The notes under the pieces were generated by a model, which saw only the letters and a list, made by a program, of their open reading frames with translations, did no database searches and was not told the origin of the DNA. From assembly GCA_047495785.1 (NCBI GenBank), contig JBLDXI010000064.1, forward strand, positions 496,001-560,000: a stretch of 64,000 nucleotides of DNA. The letters run 5' to 3'. This document shows, piece after piece, positions 1 to 11,203 of the stretch. The stretch is from Lepidodermella squamata (lineage: Eukaryota; Gastrotricha). Both the position numbers and the translations under genes were made by a program. Position 1 is the first letter of the stretch. The number at the start of each line of letters is the position of its first letter.

Positions 1-52
1 AAATAAAAAAAAATTTCGCTCTATTAATTCATCTTTTTAACAGAATATCTTT

Positions 53-384
53 TGGCGGAACCAAATTTGCCTGTTGCGGAACCAAATTTGACTGTAGCGG
101 AACCAAATCGGCATATTGCGGGACCTAATTTTAGGTAAGCAAAAGGCCGCTTTTTGAATATTTCTACGAAATTGAGGCAATACATGAATTCTAAAGTGAA
201 GAATGCATCTTTTACAGAATTTTACGCTGAATTTAATGATGATTTATCTCAAATTATGCTGATAAATCATGACAAGATTGAAAGCTTCAAAAAGTGGCTT
301 TAGGCCCATTGCAAATTCCAAAATTTGGTTCCGCTAACAGGCAATTTTGGTTCCGCTACAGTCAAATTTGGTTCCGCTAAAAGT
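53..384. repeat. Foldback element built of GCGGAACCAAATTTG units
   Basis: The left arm (about 53-128) carries three to four head-to-tail copies of a roughly 22-base unit starting GCGGAACCAAATTTG. The right arm (about 316-384) carries three copies in the opposite orientation. The arms enclose about 190 bases of unremarkable sequence, so the whole can fold into a hairpin. No transposase reading frame is present. It is probably a foldback or MITE-like element; the family is unknown to me. Confidence 0.6.
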
Positions 385-1829
385 AAGACCCTCTTTTTAA
401 CCACGTCAAATTTATGGAGCGCGCGATTGTTTATTGAGGTATTCTGAAAAAGCATATTCGACAGTGTTTTCTGCCAACATTTCAAATTATTATCGATTAT
501 AATGAGCAAACCGCAGCTTGTCCCAAATAAGCATCCACAATTACCGCTCTTGTCCGGAATGGCAAACCTGGCACGCATGTGGGACGGGCTGTTTTTATTG
601 TTTCGGGCGCGCGCGCAAGGTGTCAAATTATAGCGGACTCATCTGTCTATAATGTCCACAAAAATTGTCTATGCAACGCTCTACTTGGATGATCTGAATT
701 AATTTTACGAAAACGCATCGAATTTTGTCCCAAATTGTGCGACTTTACCCTAGATATTCAAATTTAACACTTAATTAGTGTCCAATACATATTGACATTC
801 TTTGTTTTGAAATGGAAGAAACAGCTAAACCAAAGCAGGATGAATCGCCATCACTGCTCCGTAGTCGTTAGCGTCGTTGAATAACTCGGATTCGGGCTTG
901 TTCGCGTCAGTTACTGACAGTTGACGGGCGATAACAAGTTTGCTTCCCCTCTTCACTCACATAAAAACTACCCTTTTGCCTTCTTTTCTCACTATTCATC
1001 TTTTACTGACGTAAATAAGCCCAAATCTGAGTTATTCAACGACGCTAACGCTCCCATTTCTGTGGCTTGTTATGTTAGTTATCGTTAATTAGTTAGCTAT
1101 AGATACCCAATGGAGTATCGCCGTCATCTATTCTTGAAAATGGTTACTTCATTTCAGTTTCAAGTAATACATTTTCAGAAAACTTAAAATACCGCTTGTT
1201 TCCTAATTGCGACACTTTAAAAACTATCCGCTAACTTCCAGAGTTTGGAGATTCTATAATTTTTCCTAGAACTTTCTATTTAGAACGGGTCTTTTCTAAA
1301 ATAGTCAGTAATGATTCATTAAATTCTGAATGCGATATCTCTCGAAGCTATTAAAGTATAGTAATAGTGCATCCTATTAGCTGCTGTATTAAATTTCAAA
1401 TTCTGCATTGTTGATAGGATTATTTTACTTCAACATTTACTCGAAGTCACCTCTTTAGTAATAACTGTTTGGACATCGGATACTGATTGGGAATCGGAAA
1501 TGTTAAATTGGCGAAATTCCGGCAACAGGTCGCTACTATACTATTTGCTGAGTGCTGGCTATTTCGATATATTCAACCTGTTATCGCCATTTTTGTTGAA
1601 CAAAATGTGATGAATTATTCTCTTGGTTTTACTTCCTTTGTTCATTTTCGATTATTTCGGTGCGTTGAAAATAAAGATGCACGGCAACGGGTCACGGCAG
1701 CTCGTTTTTGCTAACTGTGAAATCTTCAATATATCGAAGAATTACACAAAAGCGCGAGAGAACTTATTAAAATTCGCGAGAAAGAATTATAGAAAGGATA
1801 GACGAAGAAGCTGAATTCCTCTTTTCTCT

Positions 1830-2408
1830 TCAAGAGTCCAAGAACGCAAGATAGCAATTGCAGCTAATGGCAATTTTATAGCCCTTGAACCGAAGATAGT
1901 AATTTTGGATGCAACCGCTCCGCAATTGTAAACACCGCAATATAGCGGTATAATGATATATAGAAATATGCGCTAGCACTGGCGGTCCCTTACGTCGCAA
2001 CACGAACGAAGTACATTCATAGTATCGCGAGCTAAAAGCATCGGGCGATTCGTGGGGACCTTGCTTGCAATTAATTAAGCTAACGACCGCCGAATATTTT
2101 GTAAGGGACTTCTTAGGAGAGAAATGATCCTCAATAGAAGCCCACATGTCAGCGGATTTATCAAAGTCCTTGACCAAAAATAGAAATTCGGGGCTAACAT
2201 GCCGAATGATGAGCGAGCATGCAGCGCTGTCGAGCTCATCCCACGCCTTAACCTCGGCGGTGTTGGTAGTGGTAGGAACTGGCTTAGTCTTAGTGCCCTC
2301 GACTATGTCCCACGACCCGGCCCCTTTGAATTCAAACTTAAGGATCAATTTCCAATGAGCATGATTATTGCTACCCAATATAGTGTTGAGGTTAGTAACT
2401 GGGCCCAT
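1830..2408 (-). pseudogene. Ty1/copia-type gag fragment
   Basis: A 192-codon minus-strand frame reads like the N-terminal part of a copia-type gag polyprotein. It has an early N-x-x-H/Y-x-x-W-K block (NNHAHWKL), then a W-(D/E)-x-x-D segment (AWDELDSAAC), a DKSADMWASIEDHF segment matching the usual 'W..L...F' block, and a following helix. No nucleocapsid zinc knuckle, protease, integrase or reverse transcriptase follows; homology fades near 1,950. The predicted ATG at 2406-2408 lies inside the primer binding site, so the retroelement start may be different. It is a truncated retrotransposon remnant. Confidence 0.7.
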
Positions 2409-2412
2409 AACC
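2399..2412 (-). other. Retroelement primer binding site (initiator tRNA-Met half type)
   Basis: On the minus strand the sequence GGTTATGGGCCCAG directly follows the putative LTR end. From memory this is the primer binding site used by Drosophila copia, which pairs with an internal part of initiator tRNA-Met rather than its 3' end. Its position between LTR and gag fits that role. Confidence 0.65.
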
Positions 2413-2415
2413 TAT

Positions 2416-2826
2416 TGAAGAGTGCGGTATGGTGTAATGAAATGTCAGTGGAAATGTAGCTCGATTGAGAAAGCGACCTAGTTCGATGATAGCACAAGTC
2501 CTGGCAAAGGAGACGAATTAGCTATTTTATTATAAAAGCAATAAACAACTAACCTGGCAAAGGAGACGAATTAGCTACTTCTCCTTTGCCAGTCAAGAGA
2601 TTAAATAATAAGGTTTTGGCGCTCTAGGCGCTACTAACAACAGTTATCAATGGCGCTCTAGGCGCAGTCACAATTAGGAGGCAAGGCGCAGCAACTACGA
2701 AGCGTGCGACCTTGGCACTACACAAACGACACGCGACCGGCCTTGCACTTAAATAATATAATAATGATAACGTGCAAAAGGCCTGGCGGAAATAATAATA
2801 ATAATGAATGATAGTAATATCCAACA
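2416..2826 (-). mobile_element. Copia-type 5' LTR
   Basis: On the minus strand this 411-base segment begins TGTTGGATAT and ends CTCTTCA, directly before the primer binding site and gag remnant. Inside are two copies of CTGGCAAAGGAGACGAATTA and a 13-bp perfect inverted repeat (CTGGCAAAGGAGA and its complement, about 2552-2595). It also has two GGCGCTCTAGGCGC motifs and an A/T-rich TATA-like stretch. The downstream LTR is missing, so the element is truncated. Confidence 0.6.
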
Positions 2827-4082
2827 GAAACCTTCAGAGCAAGTACAAGAAATTCAGAAATACGACTATGTTCATCTGCCTACCTAGGTACATAATCGCA
2901 TGACGGTCATTTTGCTGGTTTAATCAAGTTAAAATTCTTCAACAATCTTGGAGGAAGATTTTGCGAATCAACTAAAAATGAATTTATAAGCTCGAAGCTT
3001 CTTGGGCAGTTGAAAATTAAAGAATATTCACTCAGCCAACATTCACACAGAGAAGTTTCAGTGGTACTCGGTCGAGTTGAAGCAAGACGATTTATGAGCG
3101 TTAATGCGAAAGATATTCAACTGCAATTAAACAGGCTTATCATTTAAATAAAATATTATTCACTAAAGCAACAAAAGACGGTAGAGAAATACACAGAGGC
3201 AACCCCTAGCCGCATTCTTATTCCGTTATTCCGCCAAATTGTAAAACTCCGAATTTGAACAGCCGTCACAGCGTTAGTTTTCAAATGCATAAGCCCTTTT
3301 ACAATTACGGAATAACAGAAAAACAGAGAAGATCTCGGGGGATAGCCAAAAACAGAGCGTGAAAATGTTCCTGTATCATGTCATAACCCCGATTAAAATT
3401 TAGTCACCATTTCGTCTCGTTGCGTTTGAAAGGGGCCGCTTATAGTTTTTATCATTGCTGGAATGTAATATGAAAACCCAAAATTTACTTAGTTTTACTC
3501 CTCTCTATCCAATGAACGCTTGGTTACTTTCGTGATCGTTCTAACCTTGATTTTATTCAGATGGTGTTTCTTTTATATTACCGCCAACACAGTATTTCTA
3601 TTATTGCTTCTCTCTTCTCTCACAAGCCGCTGCGCCAAATGGGAATCAGCAATAAACGGCCCTTTATATTGATCTTATAGTCTTATCAGTAGACCATTTT
3701 GGATGGATCATTTCGAAAATGACGGTCCCTCTCATTCCTGTACTTCGCGCCCTGGTTTGATGTGCTGCGGATTCTGGACGCAAACAAATTAGGTTTCCGC
3801 CGAAAATTAGAAAATTAGTTTCAGGTCATCACATTGGTAAGAAACACACAAATAGAAGATAATCAGCCGTGCCAAATAAGTATTATCAGCTAAGGAAAGA
3901 ATCTGAATCTGAAGGAAAGAATCAGCAATCTAGCTGGCATATAAGATTCAACCGGTTTGTCCATTCTGAGCCTGCGTGCTCATGCTGAAGTTTTAGCGGT
4001 AGTTGGTCATCGCGTTACAATTGGCTTTATTATCGCTAATTAGAATTATTTGCATTAAACATTCAATAACTTGAAAATGATC

Positions 4083-4437
4083 TTACATAATGCAAGCAAG
4101 AACATCTTCGCACGGGCTATCAGAATTTTCGTCTTTAAATTCTGGGCGACATATATCCATGAGGCACTGAAGAGCATCCAATGAATACGAGCTATTATAT
4201 GGAGAAGAATAGAAAACCAAAATTTAAATTAGGAAAACTGCGGCGCAATCCATGCTCAATTGGTTCCACAAATTGGTTCCATCGCTTTTACAAAAAGATT
4301 AACATTCCTAACGCTGTATGGTAGCTAACATCGGAATAAATCAACTTACAGCGATAAAAGTCCCAATACTTGATCGCATGATGTCTTATCGCCGGCGTTT
4401 GATGGTAGAGTAAGGCACTATATCGCACGGAGGCCAT
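4083..4437 (-). CDS. Small cysteine-rich secreted peptide, DALQC family (copy 1)
   Basis: Three minus-strand exons: 4350-4437 (start uncertain), a 22-base exon 4292-4313, and 4083-4191. The last exon encodes DALQCLMDICRPEF followed by PCEDVLACIM and a stop. It matches the last exon of the gene at 10235-10753 (DALQC, C-x-P, later C-x2-VL-x-C-(I/M)-M). The middle exon enters in phase 1 and leaves in phase 2, as in that gene. The hydrophobic part (SLGMLIFF) is short, and the first exon gives a poor signal peptide, so the start may be wrong or the copy decayed. Function unknown; the family is not one I recognise. Confidence 0.45.
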
Positions 4438-5452
4438 TTTGCAGCTTCAAGTTCAATCAAGTTCACAATCTAAAAAATGAGAAATGTTTTGAAATTGAAA
4501 CTTAGAAATTGAGAAAGCCAGAGCGAACAACATTCAACCGCCAAAGAATTGCTTCTTGTGCAGTTGAATATCACTGAATAATCAGCCATAACAACATTCA
4601 GACTAATGACTCATTGCAGCTGAAGTCGCTGATGAAATAACATGTTCATTTCTTAATTTGAACAGCCGTCGACGTGATAAATGAAAAAAAAAATATTTCT
4701 TTTCAAAAAGCAAGTTATACAGAGTTGCAAGACCTGAGGCATATTATTTATATCATATTATTATCTTTAATTGGTATTTTGTCAACTTACTTGGCAAATT
4801 GCCCCAGGATTGCCGTGCATGGCGGTTCATATGATAGAGCCTCATTTGCCAGGCACAGTGTGATCGCGAAACCTAAATACGAAGGAAGCTGCTAGTGACT
4901 TTGAGAAGGCGCTGTTTATCTGATTACATTCTAGATCAAACCTACATTCTCCCTCTTCAGAACTGTTTTATATCAATACATTACCCGCTATACGGTTCAG
5001 AGTTAGTGGCCTGCGTGCCCTTCTGTTTCCTCGAATTTTTTACCATCATATTTTTTTTCATGAATATATTTTTCGAAATAAAATAATAATAATACATAGA
5101 TACAAACGAAAGTTGGCCATTGCAGCGGCGTTTAAGTCTCTCTTTGCTATAGGTATCAATTTTCATGCCGAGACTTGAAAACACAATATTTTAATGTCCT
5201 CATGGCTTAGGTTCGAATTCCTTTTTTTAGTCGATTGGATTTTTCAAACTGGTCTGAAATTTATTACGCCAATGAGAATTGCCAACACAGTCTTTTACGT
5301 ATCTCACCAATATTACTAACAGAGAAAAAATATGAACTTAAACCTTAATATACGAAAAATACTCGCTGCTTTTAGCTGCACATTTACGCGAACACGAAGA
5401 AATTTTTATTAAGCCTTTGTATTGTGGCAGCTTTTCTTACGAAATTTCCAAA

Positions 5453-7619
5453 ATGCGCCTTTTCGTAGCTAATTTAATCGCTTTGCTTGCGTTGGTATCC
5501 GGAGTAGTCGTTGCTCAAGACAATTCGCTGGAATGTGGTGTTGTGAACCCGACACAAATGGCAAAGTCAACAGGCCCAGGCAGTCAACCAGCAGGACCAC
5601 ACGAGTTCCCGTGGCTTGTTCGTTCAGATTTAACATTAATGCAATTCAGAATAAGCAGGGTTTTTTCAAGGTCTTACTTGAGATAACCTTCAGCGGCGAA
5701 ACAGAAGCCGAATACTGTGGAGCTTCTCTCATCTCGAAGCAATGGCTGATTACCGCTGCTCATTGCGTTTCGAATGACGGAAAAACTCCGATCTCGTTAG
5801 TGTTATAGTGCATTCGTCGTTTCGGCAGTCGTCTTATTGTTTACGTACAGGATCACGGCCAAGCTGGGTCGCCACAACGTCAGCGTCGCTTCAGAGACGG
5901 CGTCTCACGAATCTTCAGTGTCGCTGCCACCTTTGGTGCATCGGCTCTACAACGGCAGTCAGAACTTTTACGATTTTGATTTCGCTCTACTGCGTCTATT
6001 GAGCCCCGTCCCTGGGTTCTCGCAGCAGATCAAACCGATTTGTTTGCCTGACTCGGCTACCATGTGCCGAGCCAACTCTGCCACCGCCAATTCAATTGAT
6101 GGATGCGATTCCGCGGTTGCTGTTGGCTGGGGTTACTTCAAAAGCAGTATGTTTAATCATTTCTGTACTTAGTGTACAATTACAATGTACAACCAAAATT
6201 GTAAAGCAATGTACAACCAGCGATTTTCGCAGTCATAGTATGTACGGGAAGACACTCCGTTTTTATCCATTCAAAAACGTGTTTTATCCAAAGTTACAGT
6301 GTAGAAGATGGGCATTTTACCGGGATATAGGTAAGGGTCTAGATTTGACACTGGAAATAAATCTGGTTGGAGAAACAGATCATTCGTCGCATGTGGTCTT
6401 ATTCTGTAGTATATTGTGTATTACCTCGATTAGTTATGGCTTATGGCTTTTATTCTAACTGCAGCCTTCTATTCGAATTTTAAAGAATTCGGTATAGCGA
6501 AGCATCCGGCTTTGTTAAATAGCCTAATATTTCAGCTAAACTATCTGAGATCCCGAGGAAACTGGATCTCCAGGTTCGATCGTACCGAAATTGTTCGCTG
6601 GAGTACTCTCGCAGGCGTTCGGAATCGGTCACCATCACCGACTCGAAAATGTGTTTAGACGCTAAGGGCAGCAGCGACGTTTGTTATGGTGATTCCGGAG
6701 GCCCTGCCATGTGTTTGAAATCGATGCAGATTTACCTGCTTGGCTTAATTTCGAATGGCGATGGGTTTTGCCAGGGATCCATTCCTGGCATCTACAGCAG
6801 AGTCTGCAAGGTTCTCGATTGGATTTCAAACAACACAGATGTTCGCATACAGACGACTACGCAACAGCAGTCGTGTGTCGTACCAAATATCGCAGCGGGA
6901 TTTGTGACCCGAGTGGACCCGGAAACTTCAGATGATACCGGCGATGTTCTAGGGCCTGGAACTGCTGTGGAAAAGGGCGGGGCTGTTAGCGTTAAATGCA
7001 ACCCCGGTTACACTTACTCGTCCTCTGTCACCATTGCTTCGTGTTTCCCTCCATTGAGACCGGCGATAAACGGAAGGTGTAACCCGATAAGTAAGTGATT
7101 CAGGTCTTCTAAATTTAGATATTATGCTTATGATAAAGGTTGCGGTCCCGCTCCTGTATTAAGTAACGGCTTTTGGACGGGTTTAAACAGATCCGCATCG
7201 TACATGTCCACGATGACATTGGTGTGCAATCCGGGCTTCCAACTCGTTGGTCAGAGTACAAGCCAATGCCAAGCAAACGGAAGCTGGTCTGCGGCTGGTA
7301 GCTGTGAAGCAGCAGGTGACTCATTTCCAGTCCTTTTCAATGTTTCTTTTAAATTAGCGTGTAAATAAGTTTGTCGACCACCGCCCTCGATACAGAACGG
7401 ATACATATCCCCTGGCCAATCGAGCGTCGGAGCTAATCGATCCATTTCATGCAACATGAACTTCGACATTCGAGGAAACGCTACAATTACGTGCCTATCC
7501 AACTTAGTCTGGTCCCAGCCTGGTTCATGCGTTTCGAAAAGAACTGTAAGTATTTCACGAAAATCAACCATCAAGCAGTTGCGCGTTAATTCCACATAAC
7601 ATCACAGCTCCAATTGTGA
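5453..7619 (+). CDS. Secreted trypsin-like serine protease with three C-terminal sushi (CCP) domains
   Basis: Exons recognised: 5453-5617, 5659-5795, 5851-6146, about 6575-7090, about 7140-7314, about 7369-7551 and 7608-7619. A signal peptide (MRLFVANLIALLALVSGVVV) precedes the protease domain. The catalytic triad is visible: His in ITAAHC, Asp in DFALLRL, Ser in GDSGGP. The residue six before Ser is Asp (DVCYGDSGGP), predicting cleavage after Arg/Lys. Three CCP domains follow, one per exon, each with paired Cys and a late Trp or aromatic residue. Most complement-type proteases have CCPs before the protease, so the order is unusual. The 6147-6574 part is poorly resolved and may hold an exon I missed. 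A role in extracellular proteolysis or immunity is inference. Confidence 0.8.
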
Positions 7620-8530
7620 TTCGCGCACAGTAATTTATCGGGTAAAGGAATAGACCCTTTCACGGCGGGAGGGACGATTTTAGAATACAGGCGGAGTACG
7701 TATTTTCGTGCTTCAAAAACTGTCGCGAGGAAAACTTGGAAAAGCTTAATTCTGATCTAAATACTGAGCTTCTACAAGTTTTTTAAACTAAACTTTTTCG
7801 GTGATATAAGTGAGGGAGAATCTTGAGGACATTCATTGGAGTAATTTAGAATCTGAAATTCCAAAGCTGAAGGAACTTCACACATAAATTAGGCTGCTCG
7901 AAAGATCGCCTGAAATCAGCTGGGCGGATAGGACAATTTCGGCCAGTTATTTTACAAACGTATTTAAAAATCGTCATTAGGCCTTCGAAAACCGCTCGAA
8001 CTGTCAAATATTTTTCTCCCGCAGATAGATAATTCCGCCATGAAAGGGTAAATAAGGGTTTTATTAGTAAGAGTAGGGTAAGGTAACCTTATTCTGCATG
8101 ATAAATGCCAAGGTGCTAGCGAATAGCCAGAAGAATTAGGCGGGATGAAGTCGAAGTCGAAGATGGACCTTTCGAGAGAGGGATGATAGTGATTTAAGCG
8201 CTCGCTCGTTTGTACTCTTATAGCTTCAGTCGATTTTTTTATTGGCAGACCATATTTCATTGAATAACAACAATATAGCGAAGTAAGCGATCGGTATTTC
8301 TACGCTATTTGGACTGAATTTTGTGCGCACACGACTGAGACTCTTGCTGACCGCATGGAATTGATTCGGGAGAGCTGCGACAGTCGCATGCTGATTCACC
8401 GATGTAACCACTGATTCCGTATTCCCACATTAAATGTTCAACCCAAAATTATAAATAATGATTAATTCATTTCGTATTACAGTTACGCACGGCGGAAAGT
8501 CAACAATGTTCTCACATTTAGGTTTATGAA
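7620..8530. other. Intergenic stretch without a recognised gene
   Basis: Short frames on both strands have no recognisable domain, and I see no repeat structure. The 3' end (about 8505-8526) has a splice-acceptor-like TTTAG just before the ankyrin frame, so an upstream non-coding or short coding exon of that gene could lie here. Confidence 0.4.
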
Positions 8531-9322
8531 ATGTACGTGCAGTTGTGGAATGTAACAGCGTTTACGGGCGACGTGGCGCAGGTGCGACAACTCGTTGCGG
8601 ATATCGACGAATCCACTGGCGGCAAGTTCGACGCTAACTGGCGCAGCCCAAATGCCTACAATTGTTACATTCGTGGATCTGGTTTTACTTTGATAAATGG
8701 CATCCTGCTACACAGTGTTATGTGCGGTGCTATGAACGCCACACAGACTCAATCGGACCGGCGATTGCCAATTGCGCAGCTGTTCCTGGATCGTGGAGCT
8801 GATGTGAATTACAGAGATAATTACTATGGCTGGTCGGCGTTGATATTGGCGGCTATGAATGGGCAAGTCGATGTAGTTCGACTGTTGCTAGATCGCAAAG
8901 CTGACATCGAGGCTAAGGATATTATTGGCTTCACTGCATTGATGTATGCGACTCAGTATGCGACAGTCGAAGCAGTTGGACTGTTGCTGGATCGCAACGC
9001 TTCAATCGAGGCCACGGAAAACAGGGGCTGGACGGCACTGATGATTGCGGCTGATCAAGGGCGAGTCGAAGAAGCTCGACTGTTGCTGGATCGCAAAGCT
9101 GTCATCGAGGCCAAGGATAAAAATGGCTGGACGGCGTTGATGCATGCGGCCAGGTGGGGGCAAGTCGAAGTGGTTCGTTTGTTGCTGGATAGAGGCGCCA
9201 ATAAGGATGCTAGAGATTCAGACGGCAAGGCAGCTCTCGATTTGGCGATTTGCAACGACAAAACCGATGCAGCCAATTTGCTGAGGTCGCGGGGAGCAAG
9301 TCGAGCGAAGTCCTCTTGTTAA
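8531..9322 (+). CDS. Ankyrin-repeat protein, intronless
   Basis: A single open frame of 263 residues. Five to six ankyrin repeats occupy residues about 75-255, each with the G-x-T/S-A-L-x-x-A-A core (WSALILAAMNGQVDVVRLLLD and similar; TALMYAT, TALMIAA, TALMHAA, KAALDLA). The 99-base units are highly alike at DNA level (repeated CTGTTGCTGGATCGCAA), suggesting recent internal duplication. Ankyrin repeats bind proteins; no catalytic or membrane domain is attached and there is no clear signal peptide. The ATG at 8531 is the first in frame, but an acceptor-like site just upstream could extend the protein. The partner is unknown. Confidence 0.8.
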   Translation: MYVQLWNVTAFTGDVAQVRQLVADIDESTGGKFDANWRSPNAYNCYIRGSGFTLINGILLHSVMCGAMNATQTQSDRRLPIAQLFLDRGADVNYRDNYYGWSALILAAMNGQVDVVRLLLDRKADIEAKDIIGFTALMYATQYATVEAVGLLLDRNASIEATENRGWTALMIAADQGRVEEARLLLDRKAVIEAKDKNGWTALMHAARWGQVEVVRLLLDRGANKDARDSDGKAALDLAICNDKTDAANLLRSRGASRAKSSC

Positions 9323-9576
9323 ATTCATTGTAATCAAGCAGACTATTCATTATTTTTATCATTTTTATTGAATGTTTACCAATAGCGAAATGCTGGCCCA
9401 TTCTTCCAGATTTTGTGAGTTGCACACGGTGAAAGCACTCCGAACTCGCACTCTCACCCCCAAATGAAGAAAGCGTCAAATACTCAATGTAGGTACTGCG
9501 AGTTTCGGCTACACTTTGTAAAACAGATAACGCATTTCATCAAATAATAACCATGGCTATTATTTTTTTCCGAATC

Positions 9577-9705
9577 TTCGGATGATAACGGCGACGTTCT
9601 AGGGTCTGGGGTCCGTGACCTAATTATGTGACCTAGATACCTCAGCCTTTGTTTTTCAACAATGCGGCTCACTTCAATGAGACCTCCGCATAACGCAAGC
9701 CTCAT
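9577..9705 (-). pseudogene. Fragment of a non-LTR retrotransposon tail fused to a sushi-exon copy
   Basis: On the minus strand residues IVEKQRLRYLGHIIR match the conserved motif just after the reverse transcriptase domain in many LINE elements (I-x-x-R-R-L-R-W-L-G-H-x-x-R). The same frame runs into DNA (about 9577-9620) that is roughly 80% identical to part of the first sushi exon at 6915-6960, by eye. No other LINE domain is nearby. It is a short relic, useful mainly as evidence of rearrangement. Confidence 0.45.
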
Positions 9706-10234
9706 GTGACCATTTTACGGTCCCTAAAAAAGTAGCCTTTTTCATCGAAGCCACTGATATGGAATCGTATAACGCCTCAAGCCTCATATTAATGTCTTTG
9801 CATCATATACCCGAAGGAGGTCGTATAACAAAATTAATTGCTATTTTCAATTATTATTTTATTTTAATTCGATCAGAACCATAGTTAACGGAGATCAGAA
9901 GGCATTTTTCATTTTTCTTATGTGAAAAATGCTTACCAAATAAAGTTAGATTCTTAATAATGTGAAGCAGTGGATGTTTTATTATTGCTGCGTAATAGGT
10001 GGCACCAGTGAATTAGAAGCAGGAAATATCATGCAAATACGGGTTCTTGTAGAAGTCGTGTAAAAACCTGGATACTTGAAATCCGATTCATTGAAAGAAA
10101 AAATTCACAATTTTCGATACGTTTCGACACTGATTAACATTTCTCCCTCCTCAGTTCAAGCTACGAATCTATCGCCTCCTCGCATGACAGTCGACGAAAT
10201 TTTTCCTGAATAATGATAATTGTATTGCAAATTG

Positions 10235-10753
10235 TCAAGACATTGCATTCAAGTTGTACCTCATGCAGATAAGCACTTGGGCACACTTCTGATCATCTGA
10301 TACATCCTTGCCAATGACATCTGGATGGCATCTTGCTGCTAGGCATTGTAGAGCATCAGGCGACAATGACCTGCATATATACCGAAAAATAGATAAAGCG
10401 TAATTACATCATTCAGTAGCTTAAAGAAATTGATGGAAATGGCGGGCTATTATTCCATAATTCGATCACTTTCAGTGAAAACGTTGAGCAACCGCATTTT
10501 CCCCCGATTCTAAAGCCTGGTCAGTGACTAATTATTTACAGCTGATTGTAAGAAAATCTACCAGGCCGCGATAAGGAGCCGGTTTCAACTCACAGGCTCA
10601 TAATTCCCAGGATTTGTTCGCATGTTTCCGCTTTTGACGATACAGCACAGCATAGGACGATTGCAAAGCCTGAATATAAGGGAGGAGAATGAGTCATTGA
10701 TATCGCTCTGAATGAATTTCCTTACCAAGAAACCAAGAACGTGCGGCATTCAT
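10235..10753 (-). CDS. Small cysteine-rich secreted peptide, DALQC family (copy 2)
   Basis: Three exons with consistent phases: 10726-10753, 10594-10669 and 10235-10370. The product is about 79 residues. It opens with a credible signal peptide (MNAARSWFLGFAIVLCCAVS), then SKAETCEQILGIMSL, then the last-exon domain starting SLSPDALQCLAARCHPDV and ending CAQVLICMRYNLNAMS. The mature part has five cysteines. The last exon is clearly related to the gene at 4083-4437. I do not recognise the family; size, signal and spacing suggest a secreted peptide such as a defence or signalling peptide, but that is inference. Confidence 0.6.
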
Positions 10754-11203
10754 TTCGAGTTTCAGGATTCTTAAAGCTTCGTTTAGAGCGAAATAGTTCG
10801 AACTAGTCTGAAGCTAAATGCGACAAGTACGTATGTTGTATTAGGGTCAGCACTCGCAGTCCCTAAATGTGTCATATTCTCGTATAATTACTTCATCTCT
10901 GGCATTTAGCTAAGTGTGAATGCGGTACAGATTAAGTATAATGGCGCAATTAACACAATGCAAGGCCATCATTATACCACGCATCAACGATTTTTACTCA
11001 TGTCTTTACATCAGCGACTTTAATTGCCTCCTCAACTGCACTTTAATTGCATGAATTATCCGCTTTTGGTCTGTAAAGTTGTTTCCAAGTTTGCAAGAAG
11101 GGGTTTTATTTTGATCGAAAAAATGCACACGAAAGAGCACATAAGTTAGAAGGGAAAAAGTTGAATTTTTTTTCAAAGCTAGCCCAGACTTGTCGAAAGC
11201 GGT

